26,653 bases of DNA from JBGTCD01 sp041749015 (GCA_041749015.1 JBGTCD010000114.1:1-26653); one strand, 5' to 3'; positions 6,557 to 15,844 are shown, counted from the stretch's first letter. The notes: generated from the sequence alone by a model not told the origin. Numbers and translations: made by a program.

Positions 6557-9042
6557 TGGGAAAATCAGGCTCCTTCCGGTACATCGATGTGGCAATACCT
6601 CTGCCCATCCCAAATCTCTACACCTACGAGGTGCCTGATGAATATTATGAGGCGGTAGCCCCTGGTATGCGGGTTACGGTGCCATTCGGAAAAAGCAAAA
6701 TCTACACCGGGATCATTTTTAACATCCATCAAACTAAGCCGGAAAAATATACTCCGAAACCCATCCTTGACCTGCCGGATGCTGCCCCGGTAATGACCCC
6801 GTCCCTTCTGAAATTTTTGTCCTGGATGGCCGACTACTATATGTGTACCATCGGGGAGGCCGTCAATGCGGCCCTGCCATCAGGCCTGAAACTCAGCAGC
6901 GAATCGAATATTCAACGCCACCCTGATTTTGAATTGTGGGAGAGCCAACATGAATTCAGCGAACAGGAAGCAGCAGTACTGGAGCGCCTGGAAGAAACTG
7001 ATTCTCTGACCTATCCGGAAGTCGCGAGGATGCTTGAAATCAAGTCTCCACACCAACTTATCCATAGGCTTGCAGGTAAAGGAGCCGTACTCATATATGA
7101 GCAGCTTCAGGAAAAGTACCAACCCAAAAAGGTGAAAATGATCCGGCTGGCTCCGGATTTCGCCCGGGATCACCTTTCATTGGAACAAGTCTTCGGGCAA
7201 CTTTCACGGGCCCCAAAGCAGGAAGATATCTTGTTGTTTTATCTCAAAGAGATCCCTGTATTTGATCAACCGGAAGCCAATGAAAAAGGTATGGAAAAGT
7301 CGGTGTTTTCTAAATCCGGCCTTTCCACTTCAGCCCTTAATCAGTTGATCAAAAAAGAAATTCTGGAGGAGTTTGAAGTGCAGGTTTCCCGATTTCCGGA
7401 ATCGAAGGATCCGGTAAAAACGATCCAGCTTTCTCCTGTTCAAAATGCGGCAAAAGAGGATATCCTAAAAGTTTTTAGGACCGATTCTACCGCTTTGCTT
7501 TACGGGATCACTGGTAGCGGGAAAACAGAGATTTACATTGACCTGATACAAAAAAATCTCTCTGAAGGTAAGCAGAGCCTTTATCTCCTACCGGAAATCG
7601 CCCTTACCACTCAAATCGTCACCCGGCTCAAGGCGGTATTTGGTAATAAAATAGGCGTGTACCATTCCCGGTTTTCTGACAATGAACGGGTAGAGGTTTG
7701 GAATGGGGTCCTTTCGGGCAGGTACCAGGCCGTGGTGGGAGTACGCTCTGCTATATTCCTGCCTTTTGATCGCCTGGGCTTGGTAATCGTGGATGAGGAA
7801 CATGAAAATTCTTACAAACAATACCAGCAGGCCCCAAGGTATCAGGCACGGGATGCGGCCATTATGATGGGGGTGATTTATGGTGCAAAAGTGCTGCTGG
7901 GCACTGCTACCCCTTCGGTAGAATCTTATTTCAATGCTCTTGAGGGCAAATACGGACTGGTCAACATCAATGAACGATTTGGTACTGCTGTGCTGCCCAC
8001 AGTAGAGATCGCCAATATCAGCACTGAGACCAAAAAGCGGACCATGAAGGGACCTTTTACTGGTTTGTTAAAAGAAAAAATTGACCATGCCTTGAACGAG
8101 AAAGAGCAGGTGATCTTATTCCAAAACCGCAGGGGGCACTCCCATTTTATCACCTGCCAGGATTGCGGATGGACTGCCTATTGCCAGAATTGCTCGGTAT
8201 CCCTCACCTATCATCAATATCAAAAAAGGCTGATTTGCCACTATTGCGGCTATAACGAACCCATGCCCCTGCAATGCGAAGCCTGTGGATCCACCCGTCT
8301 GCAGACCGTCGGTTATGGCACGGAACAGATTGAGGAATACACGCAGACCTTATTTGAGGATACCGCCACTGCCCGCATGGACCTCGATACCACCCGCTCC
8401 AAAACAGGGTATGAGAAAATCATCCAGTCTTTTGAGGCCGGGGAGGCTGAGATTTTGATAGGCACCCAAATGGTGACCAAGGGTTTGGATTTTGGCCGGG
8501 TAGGATTGGTAGGGATCATGGACATCGACCGAATGATGCATTTCCCTGATTTTAGATCCAGGGAGCGGGCCTTTCAGCTTGCTGTTCAGGTAAGTGGCCG
8601 GTCAGGCCGGAGGGAGAAGCCGGGTTTAGTGATCCTCCAGACCCGCAACCCGGAAGATGCTCTCATCAACCAAATCAGAAACCATAATTATGAAGATTTT
8701 TATCATCAGGAGATCGTACAGCGGCAAAAGCATCTTTACCCGCCCTTTTCGAGGCTCATTCGCATCTCCATCAAACACAGGGATGCGGGTACTGCTGAAG
8801 CTGCCGGTAAGTATTTAGCTAAAAAAATTAATCAGTCTTGGCCTAAACTGCCGGTATTGGGCCCGGAGCCACCACTAGTCAACCGAATCAGAAACCTCTA
8901 TTACCAGGAAATCCTTATCAAGCTTGTAAAAGGCATACCCATTCAAACGATTAAAGCGGGCCTTAACGTTCTAGCCATGGAGACCAATGCCAGGCCGGAA
9001 TTTAAATCTGCCAGAATAGTTTTTGATGTGGATCCCCATTAA
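6556..9042 (+). CDS. priA: Primosomal protein N', replication-restart helicase PriA
   Basis: An 828-residue protein with the full PriA layout. The N-terminal DNA-binding domain starts YIDVAIPLPIPNLYTYEVP. The helicase has Walker A GITGSGKT (317-324), the DEEH box (413-416) and GTQMVTKGLDF (from 636). The zinc region inserted in the helicase has eight cysteines in pairs (C534, C537, C543, C546, C561, C564, C574, C577). PriA recognises stalled forks and D-loops and reloads the replicative helicase. The start overlaps the preceding stop by one base (TAATG), so co-translation with the upstream genes is likely. A little longer than the E. coli protein, as is common in Bacteroidota. No damaged motif seen. 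Confidence 0.97.
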   Translation: MGKSGSFRYIDVAIPLPIPNLYTYEVPDEYYEAVAPGMRVTVPFGKSKIYTGIIFNIHQTKPEKYTPKPILDLPDAAPVMTPSLLKFLSWMADYYMCTIGEAVNAALPSGLKLSSESNIQRHPDFELWESQHEFSEQEAAVLERLEETDSLTYPEVARMLEIKSPHQLIHRLAGKGAVLIYEQLQEKYQPKKVKMIRLAPDFARDHLSLEQVFGQLSRAPKQEDILLFYLKEIPVFDQPEANEKGMEKSVFSKSGLSTSALNQLIKKEILEEFEVQVSRFPESKDPVKTIQLSPVQNAAKEDILKVFRTDSTALLYGITGSGKTEIYIDLIQKNLSEGKQSLYLLPEIALTTQIVTRLKAVFGNKIGVYHSRFSDNERVEVWNGVLSGRYQAVVGVRSAIFLPFDRLGLVIVDEEHENSYKQYQQAPRYQARDAAIMMGVIYGAKVLLGTATPSVESYFNALEGKYGLVNINERFGTAVLPTVEIANISTETKKRTMKGPFTGLLKEKIDHALNEKEQVILFQNRRGHSHFITCQDCGWTAYCQNCSVSLTYHQYQKRLICHYCGYNEPMPLQCEACGSTRLQTVGYGTEQIEEYTQTLFEDTATARMDLDTTRSKTGYEKIIQSFEAGEAEILIGTQMVTKGLDFGRVGLVGIMDIDRMMHFPDFRSRERAFQLAVQVSGRSGRREKPGLVILQTRNPEDALINQIRNHNYEDFYHQEIVQRQKHLYPPFSRLIRISIKHRDAGTAEAAGKYLAKKINQSWPKLPVLGPEPPLVNRIRNLYYQEILIKLVKGIPIQTIKAGLNVLAMETNARPEFKSARIVFDVDPH

Positions 9043-9056
9043 TTGAACTTAAGCAT

Positions 9057-9064
9057 TAAATTTG
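9057..9064 (+). promoter_or_regulatory. Candidate -7 box for the 9084-10941 gene set
   Basis: TAAATTTG matches TAnnTTTG and lies 19 bases before the ATG at 9084, just after the priA stop. No TTTG is found at the expected upstream distance, so support is partial. Confidence 0.45.
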
Positions 9065-9083
9065 CATGGATGTTAGAAAGTAA

Positions 9084-9722
9084 ATGACCCGGATACCCAC
9101 CTTTCTTATTTTTTGCACCACCCTCCTGCTCTGCTATTGCACGGAGGATGATGGGCTAAGCCCGCTCAATGATGAGGCCTTTGTCAATGCCCGGTTTTTT
9201 AATATGGACAGTCTGGTAAAGGTGAACCAGGGTATTGCAGAATTGGATTCTGTAATCTTATTATATAATGATAGCATCACCGTGGCCAGGGATAGTGTGG
9301 AAAACGGTAATGAGGACTATGAACCGGTCCTGGCCGACCTCAGGGCCACAAGAGACCAACTCAGGGTTAATAAAACTGAATTTGAAGGGGTTAGAACACA
9401 ACTTCAAAATGGGGTGCTTAAAATCCGGCAAATCACCGGGCTTGACACTGAAAAATCTTTGGTTTTTGGAGATTCTACCAACCGGTACAGGCTGCCCCTC
9501 AATGCAAGTCAGAATTTTTCCACCTTTTTTATCCAAAAGGAAGAAAGGACGGATACACTGACCTTATTTTATGAAATGGAATTTGACATAAATGAGCGGG
9601 TCATTCGGAGGCTTGCCTTTCTGGATATTCAAAATTTTCAGCATACCTACGATTCAATTATTACCTCCTGTATTGACCCTGAATGCATAAGCAATGGCGC
9701 TACGATCCGTTTATATTATTAG
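9084..9722 (+). CDS. Envelope protein, DUF6452-like, unknown function
   Basis: A 212-residue protein with an N-terminal export signal (RIPTFLIFCTTLLLCYC, residues 3-19). Cysteines at 17 and 19 could be lipidated, but neither has a textbook lipobox. The sequence right after C19 is TEDD, an acidic stretch like the surface-export signals of Bacteroidota lipoproteins. A central region (about 50-110) is charged and helical. The C-terminal half has YRLPLN followed by RTDTLTLFYEMEFD and a CIDPEC pair, which resemble DUF6452 as I remember it; this is pattern memory. The next gene, resembling DUF6048, overlaps its end by 29 bases, and these two families tend to be neighbours. Role unknown. Confidence 0.7.
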   Translation: MTRIPTFLIFCTTLLLCYCTEDDGLSPLNDEAFVNARFFNMDSLVKVNQGIAELDSVILLYNDSITVARDSVENGNEDYEPVLADLRATRDQLRVNKTEFEGVRTQLQNGVLKIRQITGLDTEKSLVFGDSTNRYRLPLNASQNFSTFFIQKEERTDTLTLFYEMEFDINERVIRRLAFLDIQNFQHTYDSIITSCIDPECISNGATIRLYY

Positions 9723-10497
9723 TTTGCTAGGGCTTTTGGTCCTATGGCAGGGGGGTACTGCCTATGCCTTCAGCCTGGAGCGGCTGGCGCTGGACACCAT
9801 TCCTGGGGGCATTCCCCCCAGAGACACCCTGCCTCAGGAGGATCCTATCCCTGAAATAACAGACTATGAAATTGCGGTGCCGCAGGATTCTGTAGAAGCT
9901 GCACAAGCAGCCAAGGATACTGAGGAAGTCAGCACTTACAATCCCAAAACACAAGGGCTGTTTATTGGGATAGATGTAGGTAAACTCACAAGCTTTGTGC
10001 TTCCTTTTGAATTAAAATATGAAGGCTTCATAGGATATCAGTATAAAAAAAGTTTTCTGTTCAGTGTGGAGGCCGGGTCCGGTGACCTGACCCCCAACGC
10101 CTACCGAAATGGGCAATATCAGAGTCAAGGCATATATTGGCGGGCAGGGCCTGACTATTTGATTAGTGTCAACCCCAGAAATTCCGTGTATTTCGGATTT
10201 CGCTATGCGCAATCCTCATTCAGGGATGAAGGTACATTTACCGTATCCAGTGATCTATGGCCTGACGTAGAAGAAAGTTATTCAAGGGATGCATTAAGTG
10301 CCGTGTGGGGTGAACTGGTCCTGGGATCAGAGGCCAACGTCAATGATCACTTAAGATTTGGATGGAAATTCAGGGTCCGGTTCATGTTTGACTTCTCAGA
10401 GGTTGATACCTTCGAAATATTTGCCATTCCCGGATACGGGAGGACGGTTGACAAATCCATACCGGCATTGAACCTCTACCTTCGATACATATTTTAG
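9694..10497 (+). CDS. Outer-membrane-type protein, DUF6048-like
   Basis: A 267-residue protein with a clear signal peptide (MALRSVYIISLLGLLVLWQG then TAYA, cleavage likely after residue 25). An acidic, proline-rich linker follows (about 30-80), then a beta-strand-rich region ending in aromatic residues (LNLYLRYIF). The final Phe and alternating pattern suggest an outer-membrane beta-barrel. Blocks such as SQGIYWRAGPDYLISV and VYFGFRYAQSSF resemble DUF6048. The start lies 29 bases inside the upstream gene; I keep it because the signal peptide needs these residues. Function unknown; the overlap with the DUF6452-like gene suggests they act together. Confidence 0.78.
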   Translation: MALRSVYIISLLGLLVLWQGGTAYAFSLERLALDTIPGGIPPRDTLPQEDPIPEITDYEIAVPQDSVEAAQAAKDTEEVSTYNPKTQGLFIGIDVGKLTSFVLPFELKYEGFIGYQYKKSFLFSVEAGSGDLTPNAYRNGQYQSQGIYWRAGPDYLISVNPRNSVYFGFRYAQSSFRDEGTFTVSSDLWPDVEESYSRDALSAVWGELVLGSEANVNDHLRFGWKFRVRFMFDFSEVDTFEIFAIPGYGRTVDKSIPALNLYLRYIF

Positions 10498-10518
10498 CCT
10501 TACAAAAAGTAATGACCC

Positions 10519-10941
10519 ATGAAATTTCTCTATTTGTTTTTTTGCACCTTCCTGCTCATTTCCTGTAGTCCCGACCATACGGAAATCAAATCTGACATCA
10601 AAGCCGTTCTGGATGCTCAGGCCAATGCCTGGAATGAGGGGGATATCGACCAGTTTATGGAAGGGTACTGGAAGTCTGATTCACTTGTTTTCATCAGCTC
10701 ACGGGGCACTTCTTTAGGATGGGATGCTGCCCTGGAAGGCTATAAAAAGGGATATCCTGATCGGGAGACCATGGGCACTCTAAGTTTTGAAGTGGTGCAA
10801 CTGGATGTACTCCATCATGAGGCAGCCTTCATGATTGGCAAATGGCACCTGAACCGCGACCAGCCTATAGGGGGCTATTTTACCTTGCTATGGAAAAAAA
10901 TCGATGGACTGTGGGTAATTGTTTCTGACCATACGAGTTAG
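10519..10941 (+). CDS. DUF4440 / SnoaL-like (NTF2-fold) lipoprotein
   Basis: A 140-residue protein. Residues 1-16 form a lipoprotein signal ending in LISC, with C16 the likely lipidated residue. The mature part has the cone-shaped NTF2-like pattern of DUF4440: IKAVLDAQANAWNEGDIDQFMEGYW (about 28-52), SRGTSLGWDAALEGYKKGYPD, then GYFTLLWKKIDGLWVIVSDHTS. Members include enzymes and plain binding proteins, so no activity can be assigned. It follows the DUF6048-like gene by 21 bases on the same strand and is probably in the same transcript. Its end faces the minus-strand methyltransferase across 24 bases, with only a weak A/T hairpin between. Confidence 0.88.
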   Translation: MKFLYLFFCTFLLISCSPDHTEIKSDIKAVLDAQANAWNEGDIDQFMEGYWKSDSLVFISSRGTSLGWDAALEGYKKGYPDRETMGTLSFEVVQLDVLHHEAAFMIGKWHLNRDQPIGGYFTLLWKKIDGLWVIVSDHTS

Positions 10942-10965
10942 GGTTATTTTCAAATAACGCTCCAA

Positions 10966-11787
10966 TTACTTCTTGCGCAGGAGCACCAACCTGTAGCTTT
11001 TATACTTTTTGAAATTCTCAGGGTTGCGCTGACCGGTGAAATGCTTTACCATGTTCTTCTCGATTTTCTTTCTAAACTTCCACAGCAGGAACTTATACAC
11101 CCATTTGTACCGGGTACGGATCAGCTCCCCGACCAGCAGCACAGCAGGATAGACTACATCCATGGACAGGTTATTGATCAAGGTCATCGTAGGGGCTATT
11201 TCATTAGTAATGTCAATGTCCTCGACAATCTCGAAAGGCTGCTCCTCTAAAAGCTCATAAAACTCTTTCAGTCGATGACCACCTCCCAGCGGGCTTTTGC
11301 CTTCCGCCTCAGTGCGGAAAAAATCTGCCAGCAGAATATATCCCCCAGGATTCAGCATCTTACTGCATTGAGCAAAGCTGGTCTTCATGTCGATATACTG
11401 GAAACTCTCGCTGAACAGAGCCAGATCGTATTGCGCATCCGTTTTGTATTCCTCAAAACCCATGGCATGCACCTCGGCTTTGCCCTCCAGGCGCTCAGCC
11501 GCCATATCAGTCAGCCTGCAAGGTGGTGACACGCATTCCAGTTGATGGCCCAGCTTATACAACTCATCGGATACCTTACCGGTGCCACAGCCAATATCAA
11601 GGATGGATTTCACATCCTTGGGCACATGTTGGATCAAAAATTGGGTGTAATTCTCCTGAGCTTGTTTGAAGTTAGGGGCTTTGACCTCCAGGTCTGGAGT
11701 CCAGTACCCGTAGTGCATGTACTCTGAATCAAAGAAAAATTTAAAAAGGTTGATCTGGATATCAAGGCCAAGTTTTTTGCTGTCCAT
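10966..11787 (-). CDS. Class I SAM-dependent methyltransferase
   Basis: A 273-residue protein with the SAM-binding motif I ILDIGCGTGKVSDEL (about 62-76), motif II-like YDLALFSESFQYI, and PGGYILLADFF (motif III) after it. The start has DSEYMHYGYW, a pattern shared with the broad UbiE / sterol / tocopherol methyltransferase group that acts on lipid-like or small acceptors. After the core comes a basic region (RTRYKWVYKFLLWKFRKKIEKN), which may touch a membrane or a substrate. Acceptor unknown. It lies 64 bases downstream of the DUF819 gene on the same strand and may be co-transcribed or use the weak box in the gap. Confidence 0.86.
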   Translation of the reverse strand: MDSKKLGLDIQINLFKFFFDSEYMHYGYWTPDLEVKAPNFKQAQENYTQFLIQHVPKDVKSILDIGCGTGKVSDELYKLGHQLECVSPPCRLTDMAAERLEGKAEVHAMGFEEYKTDAQYDLALFSESFQYIDMKTSFAQCSKMLNPGGYILLADFFRTEAEGKSPLGGGHRLKEFYELLEEQPFEIVEDIDITNEIAPTMTLINNLSMDVVYPAVLLVGELIRTRYKWVYKFLLWKFRKKIEKNMVKHFTGQRNPENFKKYKSYRLVLLRKK

Positions 11788-11812
11788 TGGAATTTGCTTG
11801 GTTTTAAGGGCT

Positions 11813-11820
11813 CGAAGATA
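11813..11820 (-). promoter_or_regulatory. Weak candidate -7 box for the methyltransferase
   Basis: On the minus strand the sequence reads TATCTTCG, one base off TAnnTTTG, 25 bases before the ATG. No clear -33 element, so this may be chance. Confidence 0.3.
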
Positions 11821-11851
11821 ATACTTTCCGATAGGAAAATTAAATTAAATT

Positions 11852-13081
11852 TTATGGCATCACTCCTTGCATCATGATGGCACAAAACCAGGCGCAATAA
11901 GTGCCCAGGGCATATCCCAACACGGCCATCAGCACTCCTACAGGGGCCAGGGATGGATGAAAGGCAGAGGCAATAATAGGCGCAGAGGCCGCCCCTCCCA
12001 CATTAGCCTGGCTGCCCACCGCCACAAAAAAGAAGGGGGCCTTAATGATCCATGCCACCAATAAAAGCACTATCACATGCACCAGCATCCAGACTGCTCC
12101 AATCAAAAACAACCCTGGATGGTCAAAGACGTCCATAACATTCATCTGCATCCCAATAGTAGCCACCAGAATATAAATGAACACACTTCCCACTCTGGAA
12201 GCCCCCGCCCCTTCCATATTTCTGAGCCGGGTAAAGGATGCCAAAAGCCCGAGGGTAGTCGCTACCACCACCAGCCAGAAAAACGTGGAATCAAGGCTGA
12301 GCTTGGAAAGAGTGGGAAAATTGTCCCCAATATAAGGCGCAATGGTATCTGCCAGGAAATGGCCAATGGCTGTAAATCCAAACCCAATAGCCAGAATCAC
12401 CATCAGATCGCTGAGGGTCGGGATCCTGGCAATGCCCATCCTGAAAGTTTCCATTTTTTCCTGCAGGGTGATGATGGCAGAATTATCTGCTTTTAGCTTT
12501 CGATCAATCCTGTCAGACTGGCCTATACCCAAGATGATCACCGCCATCCACACCTGAGCCACAATCACATCTACGGTGATCATCACTGCAAAAAGCTGAT
12601 CGGGCACTTCAAATACCTCATACATAGCTGCCTGATTGGCACCGCCTCCAATCCAGCTCCCAGCCACCGTAGCCATGCCCCTCCACAGGTCCGGCCCTGC
12701 ATTTTCTATGATACCTGGCGCTAGAAAATTAACCGTGAGAATGGCCAAAGGACCCCCAATCACAATCCCAATAGTGGCTGCCACAAACATAATCAGGGCT
12801 TTGGGACCCAGCTTCAGGATCTCTTTGAGGTCAATGCTTAGGGTAAGCAGCACCAGACTGGCCGGCAATAAAAACCGGGATGCCATATAGTAAAGGTTTG
12901 AGGATTCGCCATCTACAATACCGAAGGTATTCAAAAGAGAGGGTAGAAAGTAGCAGAGGAGCAGCATGGGCACCACCTTGTAAAACCGCTTTAGGAGGGG
13001 ATTTTTTGAGGAGGAAGTCCAAAAAATCAAAGCCAGCATTACTAATAATATCCCTAATACTACCGCATCATTAGTTATCAT
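11852..13081 (-). CDS. DUF819 family integral membrane protein (putative transporter, YjcL type)
   Basis: A 409-residue, strongly hydrophobic protein with about ten or more membrane helices. Its internal blocks are typical of DUF819: ASRFLLPASLVLLTLSIDLK, TVAGSWIGGGANQAAMYE (about residues 140-157) and, in the second half, GSQANVGGAASAPIIASAFHPSLAPVGVLMAVLGYALGTYCAW. Glycine-rich re-entrant motifs in each half suggest an inverted-repeat transporter fold related to sodium-coupled carriers. The substrate is not known. It lies 170 bases downstream of the caspase gene on the same strand. Nothing else in the neighbourhood points to a pathway. Confidence 0.88.
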   Translation of the reverse strand: MITNDAVVLGILLVMLALIFWTSSSKNPLLKRFYKVVPMLLLCYFLPSLLNTFGIVDGESSNLYYMASRFLLPASLVLLTLSIDLKEILKLGPKALIMFVAATIGIVIGGPLAILTVNFLAPGIIENAGPDLWRGMATVAGSWIGGGANQAAMYEVFEVPDQLFAVMITVDVIVAQVWMAVIILGIGQSDRIDRKLKADNSAIITLQEKMETFRMGIARIPTLSDLMVILAIGFGFTAIGHFLADTIAPYIGDNFPTLSKLSLDSTFFWLVVVATTLGLLASFTRLRNMEGAGASRVGSVFIYILVATIGMQMNVMDVFDHPGLFLIGAVWMLVHVIVLLLVAWIIKAPFFFVAVGSQANVGGAASAPIIASAFHPSLAPVGVLMAVLGYALGTYCAWFCAIMMQGVMP

Positions 13082-13251
13082 AAGCAGTTTTTAAAATTCC
13101 TGCTCAAAATGCAAAATGCGGATATAAATACCAAAATTGGCTTAAGGAAGGGATCAATAATCGGATATTGTGGCAGTGTTTCAGCTTTTTGCTGGAGGAT
13201 TGAAGGAGGAAAGCCTGAAATGCGGTATTCAGATGATCCTTTCTAAACCGG

Positions 13252-15627
13252 TTATGGTACGATCACTATCGGAAAGTCATTGCCAAATGAAAATCCAGAC
13301 GGAAATTGCGGAGTGCCCTTATATTTTTCAGAAAGCTCTGGCACGCGATTTTCTATATAAGCACTCAGCTCTTTAATGGTGATCCGCTTATCCCCATTAT
13401 CAGCTTTGCCACCAAGGCCCTCCAGCAGAGAATAAGTAAACACCCCATGCCCTAGTTCGGCAAATTCTGTAGCGAATTGCTCCGAACCAGAAGCCGTGAT
13501 CCAAAAGGTGCCGGTACTTCGGGCCAGTTGGGCCATGGCCTTTTCCTCGGCTGCACCTCGGGTACTCATCCCGTCAATTGCTCCGGCAGACTGACAGGCA
13601 TCCAGAATGAATACCTGCTTCTGTGCATTGATATTTTTAGACAATTCTTTCAGCTCTTCTGCCGATAAGCCCTTTTCCTGAAGGAGGTCATTACGGCCAT
13701 ACAGTTGGGTGATGTCGTGGGGAATGATATAAAACTGTGGATCCGTTGAGGAGCCATCCGACATGACTCCATGACCGGCATAGTAAAAAATAAAAACATC
13801 CTGCTCCCTGGATTGCCGTCTGATTTCCTCGAATGCCGACAGTAAATTGGGCTTTAAAGCTTTATTGTCCCGGATACTGGTCACGATCACCTTGTCGAAC
13901 AAGGTTGTGCCACCATTTTTGATTTCCTTCTCAAAGGCATTGGCATCAGCCACAGCGTAATTCAAATTGTATTTAGCGTTGCGGTACTGGTTTACTCCGA
14001 CCGTGAGCAGAAATAGCCTGGCCTTTTCCTCCGTTTTCCCATCGTAGAGCACGATAAAGGTACTTTTTTCGGATTCAAACCCTTGCTTGGTTTTGGCAGT
14101 GACATAAAAGAAATTTTCCTGTCCGAAGGCATCGGTAAGGCTGGCTTCCATTTGGATATCCCGGAGTGTCTGACCGGGTGCTGGTTTGATGGTCTTGATC
14201 AGTTTGCTGTTGTGATGCAGGCGCACCTCCTCAATCTGATGGGCATTTTCATTGATCGTCACATTGACTACAATGTTTTTTTGAGTACTTCTCAATGCAT
14301 TGTGCCCACTCACTTTGGTATCAAATGCCTTATCGCTGATGTTGTTAACTTTCAGCACAGGAATTTCTTTGGCGGTTTCCTCTACCTTAAACTCCCCGCG
14401 CGTTTGTGTAGCTGCAAGCAATTCATTGAGGAGCCTCGGGGTGAAATTGGCATCGAAAGTATTTTCCAATGGAATGCTAAAAAAGCCTGCCTTCCACCCA
14501 AGATTTTTAATGGCCTCTAATGACCCATCCATCCTGCCATCCGCTGCTACCACTGCCCAGTCGTCATCATAGAGATGGATGTACCCTGCCACCCCCTTCT
14601 TTTCTGCATTATAAATGTAGAGCAGGCTTTTTGAAAAGCCCCCAATGATAAAATTTTTACCCTTATTAATACCAAACACATTTCGGGGGAAATGGTCCAG
14701 TTTTCTAATCAGCCTTATTTTTGCGGCAAATTCATAGGAGACCGGCTTATTGGTCACAAGATCATAGATTTGGATGGAATGATCGTCGGTTGTGGCGATG
14801 ATCACCGAATTGTTTTCGTCAACATCCAAACTGGTGTACCCGCCGATCGAGACGAGGTTGACTATTCTGGCGATGGACTCACTACTCCCGCTGGCCAGGT
14901 CCCATTTCATCAGAGTTCTGGAGTTGGATTTATGACCTGTATATAATGACTTGCCATCATAACTATAGCGCAGGGCAGTAGTAGCCCCGGGCAGTCCGCT
15001 GAGCTTTTTGGTGACTTCTTTGGTGTCCGCATCGATGAGCAGGATAGGGTTTTTCTTGAGCATGTACCCTAAGGATATTCCCGTACCCGCCGCAATCTGC
15101 TTAAAGTCGGGGCTGAAACCAAGAGAGGTCACCTGGGGGACGCCAGATTTGATTTCCTTTACAATCTCAAAATTTTGCAAATCCACAAAAGTGATCACCC
15201 CTCCAAGATCTCCTACCACGGCCATATCACCCCCCTCATCAATGACCAGGCACCTGAATCTATTCTTTAGCATTATAGTATTGATGAGTTCCCCACTTTG
15301 GATGTCGATCACAGCGATAGAGTTGTCAAAACCTGCAGTGATGAGCCGATCATTGTCAGGTGAAATGAGGATTTCAATGAGGTCACCATGATAGCCCTGG
15401 ATTCTTTTCACAAACCTGCCAGTGCGGCCGTCATAGAGTTTAATCACTTCGTTTTCATTGGCTACGGCTATATACCGCTGATCCTGACTGACGGCAAAGT
15501 CAAGCATTTCGCCATCCTTACCATGACTTTTGATGACCAGGGCAGAAAAGTCTGCTGTTTCGCTTTCCTGAGCCAGCATGGACCCGGAAAATAAACAAAG
15601 GCAAATGAGTGTGATAATTCTATACAT
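13252..15627 (-). CDS. Secreted WD40-repeat caspase-family (C14-type) protein
   Basis: A 791-residue protein. Residues 1-19 are a Sec signal peptide (MYRIITLICLCLFSGSMLA then Q). Residues about 30-370 are WD40-like beta-propeller repeats (for example VIKLYDGRTGRFVKRIQGYHGDL, then AVIDIQSGELINTI). A beta-rich linker spans about 420-530. From about 538 to the end is a caspase-like domain starting LFLLTVGVNQYRN. Its catalytic pair is intact: H619 in YYAGHG and C678 in LDACQSAG. It is therefore probably an active cysteine peptidase exported to the periplasm or beyond. Metacaspase-like enzymes usually cut after Arg or Lys; the target here is unknown. It is divergent from the ABC/HlyD/TolC operon across 261 bases. 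Confidence 0.93.
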   Translation of the reverse strand: MYRIITLICLCLFSGSMLAQESETADFSALVIKSHGKDGEMLDFAVSQDQRYIAVANENEVIKLYDGRTGRFVKRIQGYHGDLIEILISPDNDRLITAGFDNSIAVIDIQSGELINTIMLKNRFRCLVIDEGGDMAVVGDLGGVITFVDLQNFEIVKEIKSGVPQVTSLGFSPDFKQIAAGTGISLGYMLKKNPILLIDADTKEVTKKLSGLPGATTALRYSYDGKSLYTGHKSNSRTLMKWDLASGSSESIARIVNLVSIGGYTSLDVDENNSVIIATTDDHSIQIYDLVTNKPVSYEFAAKIRLIRKLDHFPRNVFGINKGKNFIIGGFSKSLLYIYNAEKKGVAGYIHLYDDDWAVVAADGRMDGSLEAIKNLGWKAGFFSIPLENTFDANFTPRLLNELLAATQTRGEFKVEETAKEIPVLKVNNISDKAFDTKVSGHNALRSTQKNIVVNVTINENAHQIEEVRLHHNSKLIKTIKPAPGQTLRDIQMEASLTDAFGQENFFYVTAKTKQGFESEKSTFIVLYDGKTEEKARLFLLTVGVNQYRNAKYNLNYAVADANAFEKEIKNGGTTLFDKVIVTSIRDNKALKPNLLSAFEEIRRQSREQDVFIFYYAGHGVMSDGSSTDPQFYIIPHDITQLYGRNDLLQEKGLSAEELKELSKNINAQKQVFILDACQSAGAIDGMSTRGAAEEKAMAQLARSTGTFWITASGSEQFATEFAELGHGVFTYSLLEGLGGKADNGDKRITIKELSAYIENRVPELSEKYKGTPQFPSGFSFGNDFPIVIVP

Positions 15628-15649
15628 CTATTTGAAATTCAATGGAAAA

Positions 15650-15657
15650 CAAATCTA
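15650..15657 (-). promoter_or_regulatory. Candidate -7 box for the WD40-caspase gene
   Basis: On the minus strand this reads TAGATTTG, an exact TAnnTTTG match 22 bases before the ATG. The closest TTTG upstream (15670-15673) is only 12 bases away, too near for a standard -33 element. Confidence 0.45.
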
Positions 15658-15781
15658 ATCAATTAATCTCAAACCCTCATGCGGCAAAATCCCTGCCAGA
15701 TCAACACCGAGGCAAAAAAGATATGAAAGCATTACTAAACCTTTGACATCCCCATTTCTATGAAGATTAGTTACTATAATC

Positions 15782-15817
15782 AATATTCTCTTGATCCTTT
15801 AACTTTCAAAGAATATT
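15782..15817. repeat. Inverted repeat upstream of the exporter operon
   Basis: AATATTCT-C-TTGA (15782-15794) faces TCAAAGAATATT (15806-15817), giving 12 paired bases with one bulged C and an 11-base loop. It lies 27 bases upstream of the -33 element of the exporter promoter, where an activator or repressor could bind. Nothing in it identifies the factor. Confidence 0.45.
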
Positions 15818-15844
15818 TTATTTTGGGTAAACCATTTTAATCCT

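Noticed and set aside
10943..10958. Bidirectional terminator between converging genes
   Set aside because: GTTATT/AATAAC is a six-base, A/T-rich stem with no T run, too weak to call.
13180..13251. Terminator stem (CAGC/GCTG) and GGAGG motif downstream of the caspase gene
   Set aside because: The stem has only four pairs and the GGAGG lies on the plus strand, where no real gene starts.
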